A DNA stretch of 64,000 nucleotides from Dicyema japonicum (GCA_011109175.1 RDEW01000016.1:357516-421515); one strand, 5' to 3'. Shown: positions 52,640-62,945, counted from the stretch's first letter. Numbers and translations: made by a program. Notes: generated by a model from the sequence alone, not told the origin.

Positions 52640-53130
52640 CTAACAAATACGCTAAAGCCAAAATAGACGCTCCTCACGCTCCCAGAGCTGGAATGATAGA
52701 CTCTCGCGACCTGCTAGTGTTTCCACAGCGTCTAATAAATTTATTATTTGTTTTAAAGCCCCAAGACCACCAAGAAAGTATTAACTCGCAAAATTATGTG
52801 ATCCCAGCCGCCAACATCTCTCGAATTCTTTTCGACAGCTCAGTCAATAAACCAACAACGTTCCTGAAGTGTCTCTTATTTCTGCAGAGGATTTCTATCG
52901 GAGTGCACTTTTTTAATGCCGATCTGAATTCCTCCTCATGAACCACCCTCTCTCTGAATGAGTTTCTCAGCTCATTGAACATACGTTGGAAGCCATTGCC
53001 ATTTCTAACCGTCGTCTACTCTGAAAGGAGACTGGGGATGGATGTGGAGTCATAATTCAAATGCCTCATGATCTTATGTCTAAGAGAGTCTATACACTCG
53101 ACCCTCGTAGAAGGAATAGCGAATCTCTGT
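52640..53130 (-). pseudogene. Unidentified host gene relic
   Basis: Minus strand: TRVECIDSLRHKIMRHLNYD, then after a stop GFQRMFNELRNSFRERVVHE and RNKRHFRNVVGLLTELSKRI, then in a third frame LKQIINLLDAVETLAGRESL and SFQLWEREERLFWL. Helical, charged, not retrotransposon-like. Two breaks: a stop and a one-base shift near 52790. It follows the deoxyhypusine synthase relic on the same strand. Family not recognised. Confidence 0.4.
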
Positions 53131-53184
53131 CAAGTCATTCAATTAATTTCAAAAATTTAGAAAACTGTAAGAAATTAAAAAAAA

Positions 53185-53710
53185 TTATTTGATGATCATA
53201 TGAAACTTATAAATTACTTCATGTCTTCGAGCAAATGTCTGAGCTATTAACAGAGGGAAAACGAAAGAGAACTCAGCCACACCTATCTCGACTTAGCGAA
53301 CTTATGATTTAAGCTTCAGCCAAGAGCAGCCTCGTCAGGAGAAACACGAGAATCATTGGAAATCAATTCTGGTGTTAATAAACAGCAAAATCTGCCAGGT
53401 TCCTCTAAATCTCCACCAAAATAACACTCCATCAAATTTGCATTACAAACGAGTGTTTGCTTGTTCATCCCCCAAGAATGATCATCGCAGTATTGATAGT
53501 CTTCATGGAAAGTAAGTTAATCTTTCGAAGTCTTCAATAATGTCAAGTTTGAGTCCAGGACGACCAAAAGAGTAGACAAACAGCATTTCTCCAATAGAAC
53601 CGTCAGTTAAAGCGGGACAGAAAACCGGGATATCGTTCTACAAAATATTTAAGTCAAATTTCTTTGTTAGCCCGATAATATATGTAACTTTCGTTATTAA
53701 TCTCCTTTCA
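53185..53710 (-). pseudogene. Deoxyhypusine synthase carboxy half, disrupted
   Basis: Minus-strand blocks in family order: NNESYIYYRANK, NDIPVFCPALTDGSIGEML, GRPGLKLDIIEDFERL, AMIILGG, KQTLVCNANLM, TPELISNDSRVSPDEAA and FSFVFPLLIAQTFARR, ending TAA at 53185. These match the synthase regions IPVFSPALTDGS, GLVLDIVEDL, MIILGGG, NANLM and LVFPLLVAETFA. The enzyme uses spermidine and NAD to make deoxyhypusine on eIF5A. The first two blocks are separated by 25 nt (53662-53638) ending TTGTAG but starting GA, not GT. One-base shifts occur near 53515 and 53475. Probably an unprocessed pseudogene. Confidence 0.75.
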
Positions 53711-53739
53711 TAGTCTCTGACCTATCTTGGAAGTAGTCC

Positions 53740-53960
53740 ATTTGTATTCTGAAAGGTTATTACATATGTTTACATATTTTTGATGTTCCTGTAATAGTAG
53801 GATAAAAATAGAAATAATCCAAGTCTCCAATGCACAATAATTGTTATTCGGAAATTTCTTAGCCAACTGATTCTCTTTTGCGTGGAACATTGAAGGCTTA
53901 GTGTGTGTCCATCTTCCTCGCAAATGCGGAGAATTCCGGAACCACATCTACGAGTTGTAG
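53740..53960 (-). mobile_element. 2A-type LINE 3' fragment
   Basis: Minus strand GGAATTCTCCGCATTTGCGA and GAGGAAGATGGACACACAC align with GGATTTCTTCGCGTCTGTGA and GAGGAAGATGGAAACCCGC in the insertion at 5190-5617, and similarity continues to TTGGCTAAGAAATTTCC. The hairpin tail is not seen. Confidence 0.6.
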
Positions 53961-54232
53961 ATTCCGTCATCAGGAAAGGTATTTTTGTTCCACATTGTGG
54001 TCCCAGGATACGTGTTGTTTTCCTTATGCAGTAAGTTTAGTTTTTTGATAGTGGCCTCTGATAACGCGAATCTCCAAGCAGCAGAGGCATATTCATCGAA
54101 AAATCATTTCATTTTGAGGTTAAACTGTAGAACGTATTTTCAGCAAAATCATTTTATTTGTTTGAAATAAAATTGAAATAAAATAAAATTAATATTTAAA
54201 AAATAATATATAATAGGGGTATTTACAATTGA

Positions 54233-54921
54233 TGATGCCTGACTATGAGCTTAAGCAACTCGTTTACGCTAGCAACTTCCATGGTGCCATTAATGTGCTT
54301 ACTGCTGATAAAACCGGAACTTATTGTGGTATTGAAGGTCGCAAAGTTGTTAAAGATATTCATTTCAGTACTTCAGTCTACATGGTAAACTCTTGTTCAG
54401 GCAGTGTCTATCAACTGCATAATCTGTTACGACCTTTCACTGAACGGGAGGGGGGGTCACTGAGAATATCACTGACATTAGTTGGAACAAACAGAGTGGT
54501 AGTTAGAAGTTTACCACTTTAGTCAACGTATTGTTTTCACTAGTGATTCAGGAAATGCGTTTTACTGGGACATCAACAGGAAAAAAATCCTGTTACCTTG
54601 TACAGGTTCTCTTGAGTTATGACGACTAGTGGACAAAAAGACAAATAAGGATGAACTAGTCACGTACATAACGTTTGATCCACTCAGCAAACATAACCTA
54701 TAGATGGCCTACCAAAAAGGAGCGGTTAAAATATTGGTTGAAGTATTTGTGACTTAAAGGACAAACGAGTCCAGAGATTTTTCCAAAAGGAGCTATCAAT
54801 CTCTGATGTTAGATTCTCCAAACATTCAGGGTCATCCTTAAGCCACAATATCAAAGTGTTAACAGAAATGTCCAGCATACTTTGTGTCCTAAAACACTAC
54901 ATTGCACAATCTATCTTGTAA
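54233..54921 (+). pseudogene. WD40 propeller gene, WDR24-like, with micro-introns
   Basis: Starts MMPDYELKQLVYASNFHGAI at 54233 and continues INVLTADKTGTYCGIEGRKV. Later come ENITDISWNKQSG, RIVFTSDSGNAFYWDINRKK, VTYITFDPLSKHNL, MAYQKGAVKIL and DKRVQRFFQKELSISDVRFS, the order of the first WD repeats of WDR24-type GATOR2 subunits. Two introns are well supported: 24 nt at 54606-54629 (GTTCTC...GACTAG) and 23 nt at 54737-54759 (GTTGAA...TTAAAG). Each contains an in-frame stop and joins WD-like sequence in phase. Unresolved are a TAG after HNL and the frame change before RIVF; two possible 25-nt introns lie at about 54380 and 54430. The gene ends at 54921, where LINE sequence begins. A working gene with errors or a pseudogene. 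Confidence 0.6.
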
Positions 54922-54949
54922 TTTCTAGTCGAGCCTTGAGCCAAAAGCA

Positions 54950-55082
54950 ATTACTTCACAAAAGTATGGTTTAGGAGACCACTAAAGGTATTGTTATAAA
55001 TACCAGTGGTTGATAATTTACGTGGCCACTCTATTCCTAGTAAGTTTCTTAGTTGCATTCTATTGAACGAATCCAGTTTCGA
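54950..55082 (-). pseudogene. APE-type LINE tail, left of nested transposon
   Basis: Reads SKLDSFNRMQLRNLLGIEWP and RKLSTTGIYNN. It continues, in element order, the thumb sequence found at 56242-56460; the two are separated only by the transposon at 55085-56239. Confidence 0.75.
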
Positions 55083-55084
55083 TA

Positions 55085-56239
55085 CAGTCCGACCTCGTTT
55101 CGGGGGACACCCCGGCGGTGGGACAACCCCGCATTTCGGAGCATATTTCATTTGGAGTCGATTTTCCAGCATTAATTTCCAAATTTGAAAATTTTCTGGA
55201 GCCCCAAACCGTGACACCAACATCAAAAAGATACATATTATTTGATCACAAAGTATTTGAAGTTATCCAAAATCTCAGAGAACACAATTTTCCAATATCA
55301 GGGCCAATCATTGAAAAAATAGTCTTGGGAAATAAAATAAACCTCGCTGTTTTAAAAATTTCGATGTTAAAAAATTTGTATTTTATATTCAGCTTCCAAA
55401 AGTGCATGGATGACTGGGAACATTTTTAAAAGCTGGTTATGCAGCAAAATGAGAAATTGGTTACTCAACAAAGAAAAATATTATTATTACTTGATAATGC
55501 AGGATGTCATAAAACTATTGAATGCCCAATATCTAATTCTTCTTTTGCCTAAAAATAAGACACCTTATAAACAGCCATTAGATATGGGGATAATAAATAT
55601 ATTTAAAAACGATTACTCCATTTTCTTAATCGAATTTTTATCTCTTCAGGGCATCGAAAGTTCTCTTAAAAACGTCTTTTAAAACTATACCTTCGTCAGG
55701 TTGTAATGCTGGTTTCAAAAAGTTGGAATGAAGTAACAGAATTTTCAATCACAGATTGTTGAAAACAAATTGAAAAATCGTAATGTCTTAAATATTGATG
55801 ATCGCCTAACTAGTAAAATAATGACCGAAGCAGTAAATGAAATATTAACCGAGGATGATGATGAAGAAACTATTGAATGCGACATTTCTATATATAATAG
55901 AGATATAGCTGAAAACGAGGATGTGACAGAGAAACAAATTCTAGAAACTTTGAATACTCTGGAACAGAACATTTCCTGCATAACACCAAAGTCATTAAAA
56001 AAAATTCTACAGTAATGAGAAACATCCGAAATGGTTACAAAATTGGAGGAAAAATAACCGATTACTTCGTTAAAGAGCGACTTAATAGACATTATTAATC
56101 ATAAAATAAAATCTTTTACCTTTTTTTACATTTATATGGTTCAAAATAAAAGATTTTAGAATGGAAAAATCAATAACCACTGTTTTCGGGGCACCCCCGC
56201 TTTTCTAGGCACAAAGTGCCCCAAATCGGGGTTACACGG
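55085..56239 (+). mobile_element. pogo/Tigger-like DNA transposon, internally deleted
   Basis: Flanked by TA on both sides (55083-55084 and 56240-56241). Left end CAGTCCGACCTCGTTTCGGG, right end inverted CCGTGTAACCCCGATTTGGG; about 24 bp pair. Inside, DHKVFEVIQNLREHNFPISG and PIIEKIVLGNK form a CENP-B-type helix-turn-helix. Then MTGNIFKSW, LLLLDNAGCHKTIECPIS (second Asp) and YKQPLDMGIINIFKND (third Asp) are the catalytic end. The segment with the first Asp is missing and there are frameshifts, so it is non-autonomous. Length 1155 bp. Confidence 0.8.
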
Positions 56240-56241
56240 TA

Positions 56242-56460
56242 GTTGTTGAAGGAACTTCCCCAGGTCCAAGCGTTGTACAGTAGGAGCGGTTTCACAAAGG
56301 CGTTGTATAGCCTTATCTCATGTCAATTCCATGTCCATGGGCTCTTAACCATCCTTTCCTCAGTTTAGCCATTGCCGCATTTCCTAGTGTTTTCCTCCTT
56401 AGTACATCTTCAACATCTCTTAGTAGAGAGTCTAGCTTATTAGTACATTTCCATTATTCA
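56242..56460 (-). pseudogene. APE-type LINE tail, right of nested transposon
   Basis: Minus strand: LLRDVEDVLRRKTLGNAAMA then, after shifts, LYNAWTWGSSFNN, equivalent to SEDILRKKTLANAALYKL and LLYNTGTW at 27605-27880. Joining it to 54950-55082 restores motif order, showing that the transposon landed in a pre-existing LINE. Confidence 0.7.
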
Positions 56461-56699
56461 TGAGTAACATCGTCTTCTCTTTTTTATTTCAGTAATTTCA
56501 GTTTTGTTTACATTGAACCGATTGGCTTGGACAGAGGCAATTAATTCTCAGAAGCGATTTTGAAAATACAGATTTTTTTCTAGTTGATTTCATGCAACAA
56601 AATCAACAAAATATGAAAATTTTTTAGTTAAAAATTAATTACTCAAATAATAATTGTTTTAAATAATTTAAAAAATAATTTTCGTACTTAACGTTTCTC

Positions 56700-57684
56700 T
56701 TGATACCCCTGGATGGATACAGACTCAATTACCGATATCATTGGGTGGAATCGGTCTTACTACTCCCTGCCAAATTGCTGGCCCGGCGTATTTTGCCTCA
56801 AAACTTTCATGCAAAAACCAAGTGGACTCAATTCTTTCAAAGCTTCCATCTCGGAAACTGTCCAATGACTTGGTTGAATACATGGACGTGTGGCGAAGTG
56901 AAGGGCTTACGAGCCGCGTAACCCAGACCGACAATCGTCTTGGATGATCCATAGATGGAATGCTCTGGCATCCAACCTAGTCAGCCGGCTCTCTGGACAT
57001 CGCCTGGATTGTTTCCAAAATTCGAGGGAGGCGGTTGATGGATCTTGGCTTGGGGTTTACCCATGTCAAGAAGTTGGTGGATTGTTGGATGATGACTCAC
57101 TTCGTACAGCTGTATGTCTACACCTCGGATTGCCTGTTTGCACCAAATCGAAGTGCAAATGTGGCTGTCTATCGGACGAACTGGGTCTCCACCTCCTCTC
57201 ATGCCGGAGCGGAATCGGCAGATCTTCTCGACATTCGGCAATGAACGGCATCATTAAGAGGGCATTAGAATCGGCTGGATTCCGTTGCCGGATCGAACCG
57301 ACTGGTCTATTTGACAACGGAAGACGCCCTGACGGCATGACCTCCTTTCCTTTTGAGCGAGGGCGAAACCTTGTATGGGATGTGACCTGTGTCTGCTCTT
57401 TCGCCCCCAGCAAAAAAAATTATTCACCGGGCAGACCTTCTTCTCAAGCAGAGGAAGTAAAAAATGCTAAATACTCGGATATCAGCGACAGGTACATTTT
57501 CGCACCTGTCGCGATTGAAACTTCGGGGAACTTTGGCCCTAAAACGCTGAAGTTCCTGAACCATTTGGGAAAACTACTAACTGACAAAACTGGTGATCTT
57601 CGTGAGACGAGATGGCTCAAGGAGAGGCTCTCGTTGGCTGTTGTCCGTGGGAATAGCTTGTGCATCTCCCAACAGCTGAATTAA
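56700..57684 (+). pseudogene. RPDG-class retroelement: zinc motif and PD-(D/E)XK-like nuclease
   Basis: 56741-56947 reads GGIGLTTPCQIAGPAYFASK to a stop. After a shift the frame 56944-57684 (246 codons) has LGLPVCTKSKCKCGCLSDEL and GLHLLSCRSG (a C/C/H/C zinc cluster), RHSAMNGIIKRALESAGFRC, IEPTGLFDNGRRPDGMTSFP, RGRNLVWDVTCVCSFAP, then the conserved tail to ISQQLN. RRPDG followed by VWDVT is a PD...D nuclease signature placed where R2-type elements carry theirs. This is the 3' half of the family whose RT is at 24165. Only one break in 320 codons makes it among the younger copies. Confidence 0.7.
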
Positions 57685-57709
57685 AATTAACTATTCTTTT
57701 TCCTTTTCC

Positions 57710-57927
57710 TTATAAAAAAAATAAAAAAATATTTAAAAAATAATGCGTCCAACTTTTTGGTGAGACGTGATAAAAAATAAGTGGTCCGATTTTATTAAAG
57801 CGGATAAATTTTCCGCAAATTTCAAGCACTCTGCTGATTTCACAGCTTGCAGTAGCCATTAAATCGGGCGCATTTATTGCTGTCGAGGTGCACATGCGGC
57901 CCGCAGATCGCATGTTTGACACCTCTG
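57710..57927 (-). mobile_element. hAT-type element end
   Basis: Read from 57927 on the minus strand: CAGAGGTGTCAAACATGCGA followed by TCTGCGGGCCGCATGTG, the terminal pattern of many hAT elements (CAG.GGTGTCAAAC and GCGGCCCGC). No transposase and no second terminus found. It sits just 3' of the nuclease ORF. Confidence 0.5.
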
Positions 57928-57934
57928 GTTTATA

Positions 57935-58285
57935 TCGATGAAAACCCTGATCTCTTCTCTCGGACAATTATTCAGTTGTGCGTTACTAAAATACTCAAAC
58001 CTTTACTGATTTTCTTCATTCTACGAGAAAAGGTTTATTAAGTTTATAAAGAATGAACTAATATGCATCTTTGATTATTGAGGATGCATTACATCTCACC
58101 TAAATATTTTTAGTTTTTGTTATTCGCATTATTCAAAATATTGTGATTTATAAATTAACGAAGAACATAACTATCGTGGAAGTGCTCATTGCTAACCATG
58201 AATGGAAAAACAATGGAATTGATAATATACAAAAAAACGATTTTTTCGTAAACAAATAACCTACATCAAACAAGATAGATCAAGA
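57935..58285. other. No recognised feature
   Basis: AT-rich; nothing supported. Confidence 0.4.
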
Positions 58286-58289
58286 GCAT

Positions 58290-58430
58290 GTTTGGCAGCC
58301 GAGTAACACAAGAATCAAAAAGAGCAAAATACTCTGGCCTATCCGAAAATATTATCTTCTATCCCTTCTCAGGTAAACGTACGGTTCAATTTCGTCCTCA
58401 ACAATCGAATTACTGATTTCGACATCAACT
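58290..58430 (+). pseudogene. RPDG-class retroelement fragment
   Basis: Reads ESKRAKYSGLSENIIFYPFS then KRTVQFRPQ, parallel to EVKNAKYSDISDRYIFAPVA in the element ending 600 bp upstream. A second, older copy of the same tail. Confidence 0.5.
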
Positions 58431-58534
58431 ACCAAAAACATAATGACTATTTGAAAGAATCTTAATCGTAGACCTGAAAAGGAATATTTACTCAGTTATG
58501 GCGTTTCCGTATAGTCCTTAATGAACAATTAAGT

Positions 58535-58625
58535 CAATTGGAGGTCCATGTTATTCCGTGCGTGATGACATGGAATTATATCGGGACAAAAATTAAACCC
58601 GTTGTATTTGAGGCTGTTGGAAGTA
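58535..58625 (+). pseudogene. R4-like carboxy-terminal fragment
   Basis: QLEVHVIPCVMTWNYIGTKI parallels AKVKILPIVLTWDGIVSRY at 8122-11097 and KVRVIPIVMTWEAITTKY at 27230. Only about 25 residues align, so confidence is modest. Confidence 0.4.
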
Positions 58626-58769
58626 AATTATATACACTAATAACTGTTGTCAGGAGAATTCTTGATATCATGTATATAACGCACGTTACTATGCAAAATA
58701 CAATGCAAGTGGATAATGGTAAAAAGTTGAAGAATCTCTTTAGTGACGGAAACAGACACACGTGAGAAC

Positions 58770-59187
58770 AAATTTAATTAGTTGAATAGTTAAATCTTAT
58801 ATTAAGAGTTTGACCTAGAAGTAATTAACAATTTTAATATTTTTGAGATAATTTCTGATCCGGATAAAATAAGGTGAAGTGATAAATTGTTAAACACAAA
58901 GCTATGTAAAGAAAATTTTCTAAGACTACAATGAGACTGTATTATTTCTTGCGCGAACTCGGAGGAATGATTGCCAGAAAGAAATGAGATAAACGAGAAG
59001 GGTTATGGCTGAGACAAAAGATTGGAATGACCATACTCCGAGGGAACTCGTTTCTATCCACGCAGCCGGCTTCTTCAACTAACATTGTTAAAATAAAATA
59101 AAAATTAATAAATTTATTAAATTTGAAATTAAATTTTTATTTAAATATAAATAATTTTGATTCATAATTAGAACAATTGCTGTGAGA
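58770..59187. other. No recognised feature
   Basis: AT-rich upstream region of the gene at 59188. No promoter motif can be defended. Confidence 0.35.
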
Positions 59188-60018
59188 ATGCTCCGATTAC
59201 TAGGTTTATATAATTAATTGATAATAGTTATATATACGTGTATAGTAAGCAATGCTATAGTGATGTGGAATAATAATACTTTTGAAATGCTACGTAATAA
59301 TGTACCTATTTGGGGTGTGATCAATAAAAACCGAGTTGTATCGTTATTTAGTGGAATAATTGAAGTTGAATATAAAATTAATAATACTGTAATCACTGTT
59401 TATTTAATAAAAGATTAAATATGAAAATTTAAATGACGCATTTTTTGACTTTAGGTTACTTGAACATGGTAAGCTTAAATGGAAAAAAAATGATATAGAA
59501 TTCACAATATCATTTTCCAGTGTTTCTAATATTATGTATGTTTCCTGGGGATTAACATTGATTTCCATTCATAGAGGTATGTTTACTCCAAGTTCGAATA
59601 TTTCAACTAGCGGTTATTATAACTGCAGTGAAATAATTGTATCTATTCCTAAGAAGGAACAATAAATATAAAAGATATGAAAATGCAACTCATAAAAAAG
59701 ATAATTATACAATATTTACTGGAAATGGTAATTTTAATAACTAATTTAGCACTCGGATGTGATTTTGAAAGAAATTTGCAATCCAAATCAACATCCAATT
59801 TGAATAAAAAATTAAATAAAACTACAACTCACAATTATATAAGAAATGCAATAAAAACTCTTGCAAAAAGTAATATTAAGTTAAATTTAGAAAACCGATA
59901 TATATTAGCTGATTGTGTAATTGGTGGAATTGTTGTAATATTTGCTGTGGCTTACATTATAAAATATAAACGAAGAACACGTTATTATCCATTACAGATT
60001 GGCGTATTTAATTACTAA
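59188..60018 (+). CDS. Small type I membrane protein (copy B), four exons, three micro-introns
   Basis: Exons 59188-59203, 59228-59388, 59414-59627 and 59654-60018; introns of 24, 25 and 26 nt, all GT...AG. Phases are 1, 0 and 1 and the joined sequence is 252 codons with no stop until TAA. The protein starts MLRLLVIYTCIVSNA (signal-peptide-like). The ectodomain holds FDFRLLEHGKLKWKKNDIEF, VSWGLTLISI and SNISTSGYYNC; the SGYYNC end resembles the F strand of an immunoglobulin-type domain, but the partner Cys is not obvious. Near residue 215 VIGGIVVIFAVAYII is a membrane span, followed by a 19-residue basic tail, KYKRRTRYYPLQIGVFNY. Several N-glycosylation sites are present. The second intron is the same length in copy A. 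Family unknown; a surface receptor or adhesion role is only a guess. Confidence 0.65.
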
Positions 60019-60189
60019 TATTATTATATTATAATAATAACTTGAGATTATTTCATATTTAGGATTATATATTTTGAAATAGTTAGTTTGCTAGAGATGG
60101 ATGCGGTGATGAATCTCTAACGTTTGAAACGTGCTAATCACCTATGATCTCTGATATATTTTTTATCTTGCCCAACATGGAGTGATTGT

Positions 60190-60340
60190 TTATTTTTTTA
60201 TAATTATGAATTTGTATATCACATAATTTATTGATATTAAAGACTTTTCACTTTACTTACTTATTCTAATCGGATTAATTATTTGGATTTGTTGTAGTCT
60301 TCCTTGTAAGTTCTCAATTTGATTGATGATTTGATATTGC
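60190..60340 (+). CDS. Possible membrane-anchor exon of an adjacent related gene
   Basis: A frame reading FSLYLLILIGLIIWICCSLP then KFSI stop starts after ATTAAAG at about 60240. It is a membrane span with a very short tail. Counterparts are at 6440-6500 and, more distantly, 28871-28915. Upstream exons are not resolved. Confidence 0.35.
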
Positions 60341-60344
60341 GAGA

Positions 60345-61790
60345 ATATTAATCGCACATCTAAACAGTCACATTTTTTCTATTTTAATTACTAAATTATC
60401 TAAAATTTCAAAATCGTTAGATTAACAAAAACTTATATGAATTCGATAATTTAAGGGTAACCGGGATCACCAGGTTCTTTAACGTATCTGCTAGTAAAAT
60501 GCCAGTAAACCCATTGTAACATGTAGAAAAATATGAGAAAAATTATTTTCGACCACTTTAGAGATTTTTCCTCTGTCAATGTCATTTATGAAAATTTAGA
60601 ATTTCATTGTAAAGTTCTCCTATAGAGTATGTCTGGCTTTATAGAGGTATGAACTCTCAGCGTCTTCTATGGGCAAATCAGCTACGTATACCAGAAGACT
60701 ACGCCTTTTAAAGAGATTACAAATCTTAACCTCTTAACTCCACTGTTGAAGTCGTCAATGCGAAGAAATGTTGGCGGATTTTTCCGATTCTGCCAATAAC
60801 AAGCGAGTCGATAAAGGGAACAGGATTTGATAGAATTGAATTTTTCGACCTATTTTAATCTGTGAACAAGACCATGTGGTCGCTTTTGCCAAATAGATCA
60901 TAAAGACTGTAAAATATTTTTATAGATGAGCTACCGTCAAATAATGAGATCTAAAGTTAAATTTTCTTTGACAGAGGACCGTAATATGTCCACATTTTTT
61001 CCAAGAGAGTAAAGAATCCAGTTAACTCCCAATATATCATATTATTAGAGCAGAGTATTTATTTTTCATTATTATCCAGAGTAATGCATAATTTGTCATG
61101 TACTTTAGTTAAAGATGCTTATCGGGTGCAACAAGAATGCTTTTTCCATAAAACATTTTTATATTTAAATGCGACAACGTTTTCATTTTTGAATTTGGTT
61201 GCATATATAAGATACTTTCAGACATGAATTCAATTCATTCGTTTATCAGTTGCCAATGTCTATTTAAAGTCACCTGCTCATAGTAATCGCTTCAAAAGTC
61301 GAAATGGGCTAGGCATCAACTCTCCGAGTGACAAGTTGATGCAAATTCGCCATAATCTAACTGGCATCAACTCGTCGCAAATTTTTGATTATATATGGAA
61401 ATGTCACGTATTCTTCATATTAGTGATTTGTTTAATTTTCATTTTAATTGTGGCAAGTTGATGCTCTTTTGACTACGATTCGATTTAATTGTGGCGATAG
61501 AATAAGGGAAAAAATAAGATTTCATATCAAGGATAGATGCAATCATAGCTCAAGTGAACCCTTTTATGGCTACGCAAAAGAGTGATTAACTATTAAATTA
61601 AATTAAACGTGGCATGTTCTGAGGCCCTCAGGGTGCATGTAGTGCAAATCGAAGATGACCAGTAGCTACTCTCATCGGTAGAAGGACTCTATGGACGACG
61701 GACATTTTCCCTTCTTAATTCGCATCAGCTGAATGGGATATTAAAAATCCTCACCGGTGAAATAGAACATAGTTCGACCCCTTGCTCTCA
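60345..61790. other. Mostly non-coding; right end of the segmental duplication
   Basis: 60770-60950 still aligns with 6720-6900 (shared AATTTTTCGACCT and neighbouring blocks). A GGGTAACCGGGATCACC near 60455 resembles the tail of the repeat at 16457. Otherwise nothing supported. Confidence 0.4.
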
Positions 61791-61794
61791 ATTT

Positions 61795-62075
61795 TTACAA
61801 GAACAGCAATATAATCAAAAAACAAAATTCTTGAACTGAGTTCTTCATAAACAAGCAAAACTTAAAGATGGCAGACTTACTCTTCCTCACCCACCCTGCA
61901 TTTTCCTGGATACCACCGCATTTGTCTGGAACACTATCACGTTGAGTTCTGGTTGTCCATGGAAGCAAAGAGACCTCGAATTTCTCTTCCATCCAGAGAT
62001 ATACTGCATCAACGCCGTAGAAATGCAAGTCCGATGGCTCTTTGGGAGCATCGATTCTGAAGAAGGTAGTTAAAT
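61795..62075 (-). CDS. Unidentified host-type exon
   Basis: About 93 open codons: DYLTTFFRIDAPKEPSDLHF, YGVDAVYLWMEEKFEVSLLP, TRTQRDSVPDKCGGIQENAG, then stop at 61795. A GT follows GGG near 61890, so the true exon may end there and the hydrophobic remainder be intron. No family recognised. Confidence 0.35.
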
Positions 62076-62810
62076 AGTCAGAAGGTCGAGGTGGTAATGC
62101 ATTCTATTGCATTTATTTCTATATGGCTTCATCATGGATCAAAGCTCTTCTTGGATTCAGGAGACACGTTAAACTCAAAGTTCTTAACTAAATAAACATG
62201 GAAACTATAAAATTTAGAGAAATCTCAGAGAACTTTTAAATTTATATTATATTTAATGGTAATTGTCATCACGAACCCATTGGAAGGGTTCTAAAAATGA
62301 GGGATATAGATGGACGCGATGCTTTGAAAAGATCATTTAATACACATGTTATAGCTTAAATCTCAGTCAGACTGTGATAACTGGATATCATTTAATCTAC
62401 CTATAATAGCAAAAGAGGAACAAGTGGCTACATCAACTTGTAAATAGCAGCAAAAGAAGGAGGGGTTATGTCTACCTCTAATAAGAGGGCATATGCTACT
62501 AATTACTACCTCCATTAATAACAATAACAGATTGTAATTGTGAATTACAGTACAAAAATAAAACACCTAATTCGAACAAAATTATAGACTCCATGGGAAA
62601 CTACCGGAGCGAATTAGATCAATTTGACTAAGTAGAAAACAGTTGAACTTATTTAGATAAGACTCTTAAGATATAAGTTATAACTGATATTGAAATTTTA
62701 ATTTATTTAACCCCAAAACAAAAAAATAGTAAGTCATCCGACTGATTATGTGATCTCGATGCCAAATAAAAATTTGGAATAATTTACAAACTTTAATCAA
62801 AATTTATAAC
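62076..62810. other. No recognised feature
   Basis: AT-rich; nothing supported. Confidence 0.4.
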
Positions 62811-62811
62811 G

Positions 62812-62945
62812 TGGCGTCAAGCGGTTCACCTGTTGTTGTGGTGGCGCTCAGTGCAAGTTCTGCATGGAAGAGAACCGTTCGACTTTCCCTACCTTTCTGC
62901 GATCTTCAGAAGGGTGGCTTTTCAACAAACTTTAATACTTTACTT
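62812..62945 (+). mobile_element. 5' part of a composite/2A-LINE element
   Basis: Starts GTGGCGTCAAGCGGTTCACC and GGTGGCGCTCAGTG, close to the LINE head at 16930. After about 110 bp it ends in TTTAATTTATTTAAAATAG without the hairpin tail. Truncated or rearranged copy. Confidence 0.6.

Noticed and set aside
54290-54330. DKTGT motif suggesting a P-type ATPase
   Set aside because: The surrounding sequence has no other ATPase motif and reads as WD40 repeats; the match is coincidental.
59577-59747. Alternative intron from the good donor AG|GTATGT at 59577
   Set aside because: It is in phase with an acceptor at 59747 but would delete the SGYYNC segment and be far longer than all other introns; kept only as a possible alternative splice.
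59730-59751. A 22-nt GT...AG segment as a fourth micro-intron in copy B
   Set aside because: Removing it breaks the reading frame, while reading through keeps the frame to the final stop.
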